From: AP-15 sp963795485
GTDB taxonomy: Bacteria; Pseudomonadota; Alphaproteobacteria; ATCC43930; CGMCC-115725
Assembly (NCBI GenBank): GCA_963795485.1
Contig: CAWCIL010000006.1
Location: forward strand, 434,001 to 498,000
Length of the DNA: 64,000 bases
Reading direction: 5' to 3'
In this document: piece by piece, positions 46,519 to 55,335 of the stretch
How the letters are laid out: each line of letters begins with the position of its first letter
How positions within the stretch are numbered: position 1 is the stretch's first letter
Notes under the pieces: generated by a model
The model's database searches: none
What the model was told of the DNA's origin: nothing
What the model saw: only the letters and a program-made list of their open reading frames with translations
Translations under genes and position numbers: made by a program

Positions 46519-48087
46519 ATGAACCGCTTCGCGGCGTTGCTCGACGCCCTTTTGTTCACCCCGTCGCGCCTTGGCAAGCTGCGCCTGATGCGAGAATATT
46601 TTGCCGACGAGGCGGACCCCGAGCGCGGCTGGGCATTGGCGGCATTGACCGGCGGGCTGTCCTTCGCCGAGGCCAAACCCGCGCAAATCCGTGCGCTCGC
46701 CGCCGAGCGGGTCGATCCGGAGCTGCTCGGCTGGTCCTATGATTTCGTCGGCGACCTCGCCGAGACTGTGTCGCTGATCTGGCCGGCACCGGCGCAGCCG
46801 CCGGGGCCGGTCCCGAGCCTCGCCGAAATCGTCGACAAGCTTATGCGAACGAGCCGGGCCGAAGTCGGCCGGCTGCTCGCGCCCTGGCTCGACGCGCTCG
46901 ACGCGGCCGGGCGCTGGGCCCTGCTCAAGCTCGTCACCGGCAGCCTGCGGATCGGCGTCTCGGCGCGTCTGACCAAGGTGGCGCTCGCCGAATGGAGCGG
47001 GGTTCCGATCGACCATATCGAGGAGGTGTGGCACGGGCTCGAGCCGCCCTACCAACCGCTGTTCGCCTGGCTCGAAGGCAACGCGCCCTCGCCTCAGTCC
47101 GGCGATCTGCCGAACTTCTGCCCGCTGATGCTGGCCCAACCGCTCGAAGACGCCGATCTTCCGACGCTCGACCCGCGCGACTACCTGGCCGAATGGAAAT
47201 GGGACGGCATTCGCGTCCAGCTGGTCGGCCGCGGCGGCCAGAAACGGCTCTATTCGCGTTCGGGCGACGAGATCGGCAGGGCGTTTCCTGATGTCACAGC
47301 AACGATTGGCGACGAGGTGACGCTCGACGGCGAGCTGCTGGTCGTGCGCGACGGTGCCGTGGCGCCGTTCAACGACCTGCAGCAGCGCCTGAACCGCAAG
47401 ACGCCGACCGCGAAGATGCTGCACGAGTACCCGGCGGCGGTGCGGCTCTACGATATCTTGCGCGAGGGACCCGAAGATCTGCGCGGGTTGCCGCTCGCCG
47501 AGCGTCGGCGGCGGCTCGAAGCGTGGCACGCGCGGGCGTCGCGACCGGGCCTCGACGTGTCGCCGCTGGTGCCGTTTGCCGGCTGGGACGAACTGCGCGA
47601 ACTACGCGACGGCGCCCGCGAGCGCGGCATCGAGGGGCTCATGCTGAAGCGGGGGACCTCGCTTTACGTCGCCGGTCGGCCGAAAGGCCCGTGGTTCAAA
47701 TGGAAGCGCGGTGCCCTGACCCTGGACACGGTACTGATGTACGCGCAGCGCGGCCACGGCAAGCGGTCGTCCTTCTATTCCGATTACACCTTCGGGGCGT
47801 GGGCCGGCGACGCGCTGGTGCCGGTCGGCAAGGCCTATTCGGGCTTTACCGACGACGAATTGCGCCGCCTCGACCGCTGGGTGCGCAACAACACGGTAGA
47901 GCGCTGGGGGCCGGTGCGCGAGGTGATGCCTGGTGTCGTCCTCGAAATTGCCTTTGACAGCGTGCACCGCTCGACTCGCCACAAATCCGGGGTGGCGATG
48001 CGCTTTCCGCGCGTGCACCGCATCCGCTGGGACAAGCCCTACCGCGAAGCCGACACCCTCGAAACACTGGAGAAGCTGCTGACCTGA
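46519..48087 (+). CDS. ATP-dependent DNA ligase (cisplatin-damage-response type)
   Basis: A 522-residue ligase. An N-terminal DNA-binding helical domain comes first (LGWSYDFVGDLAETVSLIW, LKLVTGSLRIGVSARL). The nucleotidyltransferase follows with motif I EWKWDGIRVQL (the Lys is adenylated), motif III LDGELLVVRDG, motif IV EGLMLKRG and motif V GPWFKWKRGALTLD. The OB-fold ends with SGVAMRFPRVHRIRWD. It matches the ligases partnered with an MBL exonuclease and usually with an Lhr-type helicase. No helicase follows here. It acts in DNA repair, not replication. Intact. Confidence 0.93.
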   Translation: MNRFAALLDALLFTPSRLGKLRLMREYFADEADPERGWALAALTGGLSFAEAKPAQIRALAAERVDPELLGWSYDFVGDLAETVSLIWPAPAQPPGPVPSLAEIVDKLMRTSRAEVGRLLAPWLDALDAAGRWALLKLVTGSLRIGVSARLTKVALAEWSGVPIDHIEEVWHGLEPPYQPLFAWLEGNAPSPQSGDLPNFCPLMLAQPLEDADLPTLDPRDYLAEWKWDGIRVQLVGRGGQKRLYSRSGDEIGRAFPDVTATIGDEVTLDGELLVVRDGAVAPFNDLQQRLNRKTPTAKMLHEYPAAVRLYDILREGPEDLRGLPLAERRRRLEAWHARASRPGLDVSPLVPFAGWDELRELRDGARERGIEGLMLKRGTSLYVAGRPKGPWFKWKRGALTLDTVLMYAQRGHGKRSSFYSDYTFGAWAGDALVPVGKAYSGFTDDELRRLDRWVRNNTVERWGPVREVMPGVVLEIAFDSVHRSTRHKSGVAMRFPRVHRIRWDKPYREADTLETLEKLLT

Positions 48088-48241
48088 GAATTGCTGCCTT
48101 TATGTACGGTCGTAGCGGGTGACGCATTGGTAGTTGATCGGGAAGCGGCAAGCCGCCGCCAGGCATCGAGCTTCGCGCCGTCGGGTTGACCCTGGGCGTG
48201 GCAGGGTCCTACCATCGCGTTTTCGGAAAAGGAGTGCCGCG

Positions 48242-49105
48242 ATGGCCGAAACCTCTCGCCTCAATGGCGTGATCCGGGCCTTGGAAGAGGGCAAGCCCGC
48301 CTTCGTCACCTTCGCCGCGGCGGAGGTCAGCGTGGCGCAAGCGGTGGGTGCCGCCCCCTATGACGGCGTCGTATTCGAGATGGAGCATCGCGCCTACGAC
48401 ATCCGCGCCTTGCGCGACAGCCTGCAATACATGCTCGACCGGCGTCAGATCGCGCGCAGCGGCAGCCTGGCGCCGGCGGTGACACCGTTCGTGCGCATCC
48501 CGCCCAATGGTGGGGAAACCAGCCAATGGGTGGCGAAGCAGGTGCTCGACCACGGCGTCTACGGGATCGTCTGGCCGCATGTCAGCACCGTCGAGGAGGC
48601 GCTGAACGCGGTCACCGCCTGCCGATATCCGCGCCCGCGCACGGCCGCCTATTACGAGCCCGCCGGCCAGCGTGGCGACGCCCCGGCCGCGGCGGCGCGC
48701 TATTGGGGGCTCTCGGCGCAGGAATATTACGAGCGGGCCGACGTCTGGCCGCTCAATCCCAAGGGCGAGATCCTGGTCGCGGTCATGTGCGAGGAGGTGC
48801 GCGCGATCCGCAACCTGCCGAAGATGCTCGAAGAGGTCCCCGGCATCGGCGTCGTCATTATCGGCGAGGGCGACCTGTCGCAGGATTTGGGCTATCCGCG
48901 GCAATACGAGCACCCGACCGTGGCCTCGGCGATCGACGAGATCCTGGCGATCTGCAAGGCGCACAACGTGCCGTGCGGCCACCCGCATGTCGATGCCAAG
49001 AACATCGAGAAGCTGATCGAAAAAGGCTTCCGCTACCTGATGCCGGCCCCGGTTTATTCCTTCGCCGCGCTGCAGCTCGGCCGCAAAGCCGCCGGCCGTA
49101 CCTAG
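48242..49105 (+). CDS. HpcH/HpaI-family aldolase
   Basis: A class II (metal-dependent) pyruvate aldolase of 287 residues. It carries YDGVVFEMEHRAYDIRAL (corresponding to the metal-ligand Glu region), TPFVRIPPNG with the conserved Arg, DHGVYGIVWPHVSTVEEA, and VIIGEGDLSQDLGYP with the second ligand Asp. The start at 48242 follows GGAG. Family members cleave 4-hydroxy-2-oxo acids. The exact substrate is not clear. It has its own transcription unit here. Confidence 0.9.
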   Translation: MAETSRLNGVIRALEEGKPAFVTFAAAEVSVAQAVGAAPYDGVVFEMEHRAYDIRALRDSLQYMLDRRQIARSGSLAPAVTPFVRIPPNGGETSQWVAKQVLDHGVYGIVWPHVSTVEEALNAVTACRYPRPRTAAYYEPAGQRGDAPAAAARYWGLSAQEYYERADVWPLNPKGEILVAVMCEEVRAIRNLPKMLEEVPGIGVVIIGEGDLSQDLGYPRQYEHPTVASAIDEILAICKAHNVPCGHPHVDAKNIEKLIEKGFRYLMPAPVYSFAALQLGRKAAGRT

Positions 49106-49127
49106 GGGGTCCGTCCGCCAGCCGGGG

Positions 49128-50549
49128 TTACGCCGCGGCGCTCGACGCCAGCCGGTCGAGCCAGCGCTGCACGCGCTGGTCGTCGCAGACGGCGACGTTG
49201 AACCGGATCCACGGCGAACGCTCGAGATGCGGGCGGAATACCGCGCCGGGCGCCAGCACGACGCCATCGCGTTGCGATGCTTCCGCCAATGCCAGCGAAT
49301 CCTCGATCTGCGGCAGCCGCGCCCAGACGAACATGCCGTCCGCCGGCTCGGCGAACAATTCGAGCCCGATGCGCTCGAATGCGCGCACGACATTGCCCCG
49401 CGCCTCCCCCAGCCGCTCGTGCAGCCGCGACAGATATTTGCGGTAATGCCCGTCCACCAGCATCAGGTAGATCAGCCGCTCGGTGAAAGGCGAGGTCGTG
49501 ATGCTGGTCAGCATCTTGATGTCGGCGAGTTCGTTGGCGATCCGCTGGGCGCAGGCGACAAAGCCGACGCGCAGGCTGCCCGACAATGTCTTGGAAAAGC
49601 TGCGGGCATAAACGACACGGTTGAGCTGATCGAGCGTTGCCAGACGCGGTGTAGGCCTGACCTGCAGGTCGCAGAAAATGTCGTCCTCCACGACCATGAA
49701 ATTGTGCCGCTCGGCAGTCTGCAGCACCTTGAAGGCGACATGCGGGCTCATGTCGGTGCCGGTCGGGTTCTGCATCACCGACTGGGTGAAATAGACCTTG
49801 GGACGGTGCGCCGCCGCCAACTGGTCGAGAACCGCAACGTCCGGTCCGTCGGGATTGCGCGGCACCGCCAGCATTTCTACTCCTTGCAGCCGCAAATTGC
49901 CGAACAGGTTGTAGTATCCGGGATCGTCCACCAGCGCCGCGTCGCCGGGTTTGAGCAGATAGCGGATGACGAGTTCGAGTGCTTGGCTGGTGCCTTGCGT
50001 CAGCAAAATCTGGCCCGAATGCGCGGCGATGCCGAGCCCGCCAAGCATCAGCGCCAAGTGTTCGCGCAGCGGCAGATAGCCGAATGGACAGCCGTATTCG
50101 AGCAGATGGGCGCCGTTCTTGCGGGCGAGCACATTGAGGCTCTGGCGGATCCCGGCTTCGTCGAGCCATGAATTCGGCAGCCACGGGCCACCCGCAAGGA
50201 TGGTGTGGTCGTCCGCTTCCAGCAGACGGCGGATCAGCCAGACCAGCTCCTCGTTACCGTTGTGGTCATCGGGCGCAACCGGGTGCGCCGTCGCCCCCGC
50301 CGCGAGGGTGGGAGCGGCGGTGTAGAACCCGGCGCCGCGGCGCGACTGCAGACAACCCATGGCGACCAGCCGGTCGTAAGCCTCAACCACTGTGAACCGG
50401 CTGACCTTGCAGCTCTCGGCAAAGCTGCGGATCGATGGCAGCTTGGCGCCTGGTCGCAGGTGCCGATCGTCGATCTGCCGCTTGATGCCGGCCACGATCT
50501 GGTCGGCGAGCGGCTGGCCGCTCCGCCGGCTGAGGGTCAGTGAGAGCAT
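49128..50549 (-). CDS. MocR-type (GntR + aminotransferase) transcriptional regulator
   Basis: A 473-residue fusion. The N-terminal GntR winged helix (PLADQIVAGIKRQIDDRHL, GAKLPSIRSFAESCKVSRFTVVEAYDRLVA) binds DNA. The C-terminal class I aminotransferase domain has the PLP lysine in ARSFSKTLSGSLRVGF, the Asn in SVMQNPTGTDMSPH and the Asp/Tyr region DDPGYYNLFGN. Such proteins sense amino acids or vitamin B6 compounds. The ATG at 50549 has GAGG upstream; longer starts exist at 50624 and 50666. It is divergent from a tautomerase gene, with a palindrome between them. Confidence 0.92.
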   Translation of the reverse strand: MLSLTLSRRSGQPLADQIVAGIKRQIDDRHLRPGAKLPSIRSFAESCKVSRFTVVEAYDRLVAMGCLQSRRGAGFYTAAPTLAAGATAHPVAPDDHNGNEELVWLIRRLLEADDHTILAGGPWLPNSWLDEAGIRQSLNVLARKNGAHLLEYGCPFGYLPLREHLALMLGGLGIAAHSGQILLTQGTSQALELVIRYLLKPGDAALVDDPGYYNLFGNLRLQGVEMLAVPRNPDGPDVAVLDQLAAAHRPKVYFTQSVMQNPTGTDMSPHVAFKVLQTAERHNFMVVEDDIFCDLQVRPTPRLATLDQLNRVVYARSFSKTLSGSLRVGFVACAQRIANELADIKMLTSITTSPFTERLIYLMLVDGHYRKYLSRLHERLGEARGNVVRAFERIGLELFAEPADGMFVWARLPQIEDSLALAEASQRDGVVLAPGAVFRPHLERSPWIRFNVAVCDDQRVQRWLDRLASSAAA

Positions 50550-50582
50550 GGAGCCGGCCTCATGTCGGATTGGCCTGGTCAG

Positions 50583-50594
50583 TGTACCGGTACA
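50583..50594. promoter_or_regulatory. Palindrome in the MocR/tautomerase intergenic region
   Basis: TGTACCGGTACA is a perfect 12-base palindrome, 34 bases upstream of the MocR start in the space shared with the divergent tautomerase. MocR proteins typically bind such sites and regulate the divergent gene and themselves. Inferred. Confidence 0.5.
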
Positions 50595-50741
50595 GTTACG
50601 CAAACCGACGTTGAAACTGTCCATGACTGATCGGGCGAGTGTTTGGCACAATAGCGGCGGTGTCAAGAAGGATGCCGGCAGGCCGCCCTATTCTCTCTCG
50701 GCGCCCGACCCCCAAACCCCATGGGACAACTGGAGAATCCG

Positions 50742-50966
50742 ATGCCGCTCATTCAGGTTCGCGTGATCAAGGACGTGTTCACCAAAGAACAGAAGCGCCA
50801 GATCATCAGCAAGCTGACCGACGCGATGGTCTCGATCGAGGGCGAGAACATGCGCAGCGTCACCTGGTGCCTGGTCGAGGAGGTCGAAAGCGGCGATTGG
50901 GGAATCGGCGGCAACGCGCTCACCACCGCCGACGTGCACGCCTTGGCCCGGGGCAAAGCCGCGTGA
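50742..50966 (+). CDS. 4-oxalocrotonate tautomerase-family protein
   Basis: A 74-residue protein whose start MPLIQVRVI gives the catalytic Pro1 after Met removal, the hallmark of the tautomerase superfamily. FTKEQKRQIISKLTDAM is the family helix. MRSVTWCLVEEV carries an Arg at the position used for substrate binding, and GDWGIGG is the usual C-terminal motif. A good ribosome site (GGAG) precedes the ATG at 50742, which fixes the start. It probably hexamerises. It is divergent from the MocR regulator, its likely controller. Confidence 0.92.
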   Translation: MPLIQVRVIKDVFTKEQKRQIISKLTDAMVSIEGENMRSVTWCLVEEVESGDWGIGGNALTTADVHALARGKAA

Positions 50967-51019
50967 CGGCGCGATCTTGCGTTGGGGCCGCCGTGTGGCC
51001 ACCGAACCGGCGGCAGGAA

Positions 51020-52293
51020 TTACGCGCAGCCGGCCGAGCGGTCGCCTGCAATCAGACGCGGCCAATCGATCGCGGTGCCGAGCTTCAACCGGGTGCCGGC
51101 TTCGGGCATCGGGTATTTGAGCCCGGTCGCGCAGTTGAACAGCACCACCCGCTCGTCCGGACCCACCCGGCCATCGGCCAGCGATTGCCGATAGGCGGCG
51201 AATGTCGCGGCCCCCTCCGGGCATAGCAGCAGACCTTCTTCGCGGGCCACCTCATGCCAGGCGGCGGCGATCGCCTGATCCTCGACAGCGATCGCAAACC
51301 CGCCGCTCTCGCGCACCGCGCGCAGGATCAGAAAGTCGCCGATCCCCTGCGGCACGCGGATGCCGGCGGCAAAGGTGTGCGCGTTCTCCCAGCGCGCGGC
51401 ATGCTCGACGCCGTCCGCCCAGGCCTTGACCATCGGCGCGCAGCCCGCCGCCTGAACCACGACCATGCGCGGCCGTTTGGGCCCGATCCACCCGATCTTC
51501 TCAAGCTCGTCAAAGGCTTTCCACATGCCGATGATGCCGGTGCCGCCGCCGGTCGGATAAAAGATCGCGTCTGGCAATTCCCAGCCGAGCTGCTCGGCCA
51601 GCTCGATGCCCATCGTCTTCTTGCCCTCGATGCGATAGGGCTCGCGCAAGGTCGAGCAATTGAACCAGCCGACCGCCTTCTCGCCCTCGGCGACCAGCCG
51701 GCCGCAATCGTCGATCAGCCCGTCGACCAGGAACACCTCGGCACCCTGCATCGCGATCTCGCGCACGTTGACCGAGGGCGTGTCGTCGGGGCAGAAGACG
51801 TAGGATTTGATCCCGGCGCGCGTGCAATAGGCGGCCATTGCCGCCCCGGCATTGCCGTTGGTCGGCATCGCCATGGTCGCGACCCCCAGCTCCTTGGCCA
51901 TCGACACCGCCAGCGCCAGCCCGCGCGCCTTGAACGAGCCGGTCGGCAATCGGCCCTCGTCCTTGACCAGGATCTCGCCGCCATGCGCCAGCCGCGCGGC
52001 GATGCGCGGCAGCGGCACCAGCGGGGTCACGACCTCGCCCAAGGACAGCACATTCTCCGCTAGCCGCACCGGTAACAGCTCGCGGTAGCGCCACAAGCTC
52101 TGCGGCCGGTCGGACAGCGCCGCGCGGCGAACGCCGCCCGGATCGCGTCGAGGTCGTAGCGCACCAGGAGCGGCCTGCCGGCCCGCGACAAGGTCTGCAG
52201 CCGATCCGCGGGATAGCGCTCGCCGGTCAGGCTGCATTCGAGATGGGTGACAAAAGTCGGCAGGTCGCCGCCGGTCCAGTCGTAATCGAGCAT
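51020..52293 (-). pseudogene. Threonine synthase-like PLP enzyme, frameshifted near its start
   Basis: A fold-type II PLP enzyme of about 424 residues when restored. The N-terminal part (MLDYDWTGGDLPTFVTHLE, GRPLLVRYDLDAI) is in one frame from 52293. Near 52125 the frame shifts to ALSDRPQSLWRYRELLPV. The PLP lysine is in TGSFKARG, the phosphate loop is PTGGGTGIIGM, and NGNAGAAMAAY binds substrate. The set fits the threonine synthase group that has an N-terminal zinc-ribbon-like segment, though only one Cys (LECSLTGERYP) is seen here. A related ammonia-lyase activity cannot be excluded. Confidence 0.85.
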
Positions 52294-52424
52294 TCAAAAG
52301 TCTCCACCCCAACCGGCACCGTTGGCCGAAGCCCGGGATCACCGGCGGTCCGTCAAATCCGCGCCCGATCCTAGGCCCGCATGCACTCGCCTGTCATCCG
52401 ACGCGGCGGCGCCGCGTTGGTCGC

Positions 52425-52453
52425 TTGCGATGCGATATTAGAATCGTTATAAT
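52425..52453 (+). promoter_or_regulatory. Sigma-70 promoter of the questin-oxidase-like gene
   Basis: TTGCGA (52425-52430) and a perfect TATAAT (52448-52453) are spaced by 17 bases. The start codon is 26 bases after the -10 box, with a strong ribosome site between. A consensus -10 box stands out in this GC-rich DNA. Confidence 0.65.
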
Positions 52454-52478
52454 GAGACTGGCAGTCAGGGAGGAAGAA

Positions 52479-53537
52479 ATGTCCACGCCGCCCTACGCGA
52501 CGCTCGACGACGCCTTGGACCAGATCGCCCCCTACGGGATCGAGCTGCGGAATGGGAACAGCAATCATGCACCGATGGTCGCCGAGGCGCTGTGCGCGTT
52601 GGGCCGGCCCGAAGCGGTGATATCGTGGCTCGCGCGCTACCGCGAGCGGATGATGCCACGCCCCGCCGCCGGCGAGCGCATCCGCAGCGACGAGTGGCGC
52701 ATCGCACTGGGCAGGCGGGAACGGTTCGAGGATTGGAGCCGGTTGTTCGGCCACGCGGTGAGCGAGGCGCCGTGGCGCGAGGTGCTCGACCGTTGGGTCG
52801 CGCGTCTCGCCCCCGGTTTCTGCGCCGCCGCGACGCACGGGGTTATCCGCGTCGGACATGCAGCGCGGGGCCTCGCCGCCGGCGAAACGCCGCAACGGAT
52901 GCGCGAGCTCGCCGATGCGCTCGCCGGCTGGGCGGCGACCTGGCAGGAACTGCCGGCCAAGGGCTGCATCGCGGTCGGAAAGCTGGCGCCGCGCCTGGCA
53001 ATAGCGAAAGTGCCGCTGGTTCCGCCTGAGAGGCGGCGCCCCGGAAACATCGTCATGGCGCTGGGCGGGCTCGACGATTTTGCCGAGTTTGCGCCGGCGA
53101 TCGATCTCCTCGACGTCAGCGGCGCCGTCGCTCCGCTGATCGCCGAGCTGACCGAGGTGTTCGCGCGGGTTTATCTCGCCAACGCCCGCAACATCCCGAC
53201 GACGATCGCCTTCATCCATGGCGTCACCAGCCACGCAGCGCTCGGCAACATCGTCCCGCACGTCAGCGACGCGACCGCGCGCACCGCGCTGCGTTACGCC
53301 TGGCAGACCGGGTGCGGGCTCTATGCGTGCTATGGCGGCGGCACGGCGACGGCGGAGGAGTTCGCGCCGCCCGATATCGCCGAGGAGGCGATAATCGATC
53401 GCGCGATCGGCAATGGCGACGAGCATGTGATCAAATTCACCGAAGCCTGCCTCGGCCGGTACGCCCTAAACCCGTCGCCGGCCTACCTCGTGGCGGCCCA
53501 CCATGTGGCTGAGATGGTCGGGCCCCGCTTAGGGTAA
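52479..53537 (+). CDS. Questin oxidase-like protein (DUF4243)
   Basis: A 352-residue soluble protein matching the questin-oxidase family, Baeyer-Villiger-type oxidases best known from fungal anthraquinone pathways and widely present in bacteria with unknown substrate. Recognisable features are NGNSNHAPMVAEALCALGRP near the start, ATHGVIRVGHAARGL, FIHGVTSHAALGNIVPHV and GRYALNPSPAYLVAAHHV near the end. The His-rich motifs may bind a metal or cofactor. The ATG at 52479 follows AGGGAGGAAG and a near-consensus promoter. It is a single-gene unit. Confidence 0.8.
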   Translation: MSTPPYATLDDALDQIAPYGIELRNGNSNHAPMVAEALCALGRPEAVISWLARYRERMMPRPAAGERIRSDEWRIALGRRERFEDWSRLFGHAVSEAPWREVLDRWVARLAPGFCAAATHGVIRVGHAARGLAAGETPQRMRELADALAGWAATWQELPAKGCIAVGKLAPRLAIAKVPLVPPERRRPGNIVMALGGLDDFAEFAPAIDLLDVSGAVAPLIAELTEVFARVYLANARNIPTTIAFIHGVTSHAALGNIVPHVSDATARTALRYAWQTGCGLYACYGGGTATAEEFAPPDIAEEAIIDRAIGNGDEHVIKFTEACLGRYALNPSPAYLVAAHHVAEMVGPRLG

Positions 53538-53649
53538 CCCGCGGCGGCGCTTAATTCGCGCGGCAGCAGCGCGGGCTTGGCGAAAGACGCTCGGATTCTG
53601 GACGCCCGATCTCACGCGGGCTGATCCGGCCCGATGCTTCGGCGCAGCC

Positions 53650-54873
53650 TCAAGCTCCCGCCGGCGTCTTTACGTGTTCGGGGCGAAACCCGAGGCCGAT
53701 CAGGCGGGCCGGCAGTCGGCGCAGGAACGGCCACTTCCCAAACAGCCGCACCACCAACGGCGGCGACAGCGTTGCCGTGCTCTGCAGGACTCGGCCGACG
53801 ATCCGGTTCTGCGCGAGCACCTGCATCCGCTGCGTCGCCCGAGTGGGGAACTCGCGCCGGCGCTGCACCGCATGCAGATCACCCTCTGAAACCGCACCCC
53901 TAAGCAGCGGCCGGGCCAGGATGTTGGCGGTCGCAACCGCATCCTGGATCGCCAGGTTGATGCCGACGCCGCCGATCGGCGACATTGCGTGCGCGGCATC
54001 GCCGATACACAGGAGGCCGGGCCGGTGCCACACCCGCAGGCGGTCAAGGGCGACGCTCAGCAAGCTCACGTCCGACCAGTCGGCGAGTTCGGCGGTGCGC
54101 TCGCGCAGGTAGGGTGCGAGCCGGGCGATGTCCTCGCGGAACGCCGGCAGGCCTCGCCGCCGGATCTCCTCGAACCCGCCTTTGGCGATGACGAAGGCGC
54201 ATTGCCAATAATCCTCCCGGTTCAGCATCACCAGGAGCCGGCCGGCGTCGACACGGCCCAAGGTCTGCCCAGGGTCGTCGGGATGGCGCGACAACCGCAT
54301 CCACAGCACGTCCATCGGGGCGCCGATGTCGTCGACCTCGAGACCGGCCTTGGCGCGCACCGTCGAATGGCGGCCATCGGCGCCGACGACCAGGTCGGCG
54401 TGGACCGTCAGAGCGCCCTCGGGTGTTTCGGCCCGCACCCCGGCGATCCGCCCAGCTTGTTCGATCAGGCCGGTCACCTCGGCGCGGGTTCGCAGCTGAA
54501 AGGTAGGATAGCGCCGCGCCTGCTCGGCGACAAAATCGAGGAAATCCCACTGCGGCATCAGCGCGATGAACCGGCAATGGGTCGGCAGGTGGGTGAAATC
54601 GGCGAGCTCGATGAAATCGTCGCCGATCTGCGCGCCGAGGCTTCGCGCCTCCTGGTGCGGGCGGCGCAGGAATTCATCGAGCAAGCCGAGCTCGTGCATG
54701 ATTTCGAGGGTCGAGGGGTGGATCGTATCGCCGCGGAAATCGCGCAGAAAGTCGGCGTGCTTTTCGAGGACCAGCACCGGGACTCCAGCGCGCGCCAGCA
54801 ACAGGGCCAGCATCATGCCGGCGGGTCCGCCGCCGGCGATGCAGCAGCGGACCGAAACCTCGCTATTGCTCAT
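53650..54873 (-). CDS. FAD-dependent monooxygenase (PHBH/UbiH-like group A)
   Basis: A 407-residue flavin monooxygenase. The FAD motif CCIAGGGPAGMMLAL lies at the N-terminus, VVGADGRHSTVR (DG motif) in the middle, and LLCIGDAAHAMSPIGGVGIN (GD motif) near residue 290. It resembles phenol or aromatic-ring hydroxylases of the short type. There is no membrane anchor. The ATG at 54873 has GAGAGG upstream. A small unknown gene lies just upstream on the same strand. The substrate is unknown. Confidence 0.92.
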   Translation of the reverse strand: MSNSEVSVRCCIAGGGPAGMMLALLLARAGVPVLVLEKHADFLRDFRGDTIHPSTLEIMHELGLLDEFLRRPHQEARSLGAQIGDDFIELADFTHLPTHCRFIALMPQWDFLDFVAEQARRYPTFQLRTRAEVTGLIEQAGRIAGVRAETPEGALTVHADLVVGADGRHSTVRAKAGLEVDDIGAPMDVLWMRLSRHPDDPGQTLGRVDAGRLLVMLNREDYWQCAFVIAKGGFEEIRRRGLPAFREDIARLAPYLRERTAELADWSDVSLLSVALDRLRVWHRPGLLCIGDAAHAMSPIGGVGINLAIQDAVATANILARPLLRGAVSEGDLHAVQRRREFPTRATQRMQVLAQNRIVGRVLQSTATLSPPLVVRLFGKWPFLRRLPARLIGLGFRPEHVKTPAGA

Positions 54874-54919
54874 TGGCCTCTCCCGGCGCAGGCATCGATT
54901 GCAAACCCGCTGCCGCGCC

Positions 54920-55153
54920 TCACATCGGCGGTGACGGCCAGGGATGAACCAGCCGCCGCAACGCTTTGGCCTTTTCCAGACGGGCCGCCTCCTTGGCCGC
55001 GACATGGAGACGATAGGCGGCGCGATCGTCATCGGCGACGGTCGCCTGGGTCGGGACCGCGCATACCGTAGGGCAACGGGTAACGCTCCTGGTGCGCAAA
55101 AACAGGGCGACCTCAGTCTCGTAATCGGCGGTCTCATGATCGGTCTGGGGCAT
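54920..55153 (-). CDS. Small conserved-looking protein of unknown function
   Basis: A 77-residue protein with FLRTRSVTRCPTVCAVPTQATV and a basic helical tail (AAKEAARLEKAKALRRLV). The RCPTxC-VPTQATV segment looks conserved and I recall similar short proteins in Rhizobiales genomes, without a known role. The ATG at 55153 has GGAG nine bases upstream. It lies 46 bases before the monooxygenase on the same strand and may be co-transcribed. Confidence 0.6.
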   Translation of the reverse strand: MPQTDHETADYETEVALFLRTRSVTRCPTVCAVPTQATVADDDRAAYRLHVAAKEAARLEKAKALRRLVHPWPSPPM

Positions 55154-55335
55154 GACCGATGCTCCGTTTGGTTGGGGGTACGCCCCTGATAATCTAAACT
55201 GGTTAACGACAGGTTTAGAGGAAGACCCGGAAAATCCCGCGGATTGCCCGGCGACCCACGCGCACCCGTATAGCTTTTTTCGTTGAATCGAACGATATTG
55301 TCGCCGAGGGGGACGAGCAAATCAGGACCCGGACC

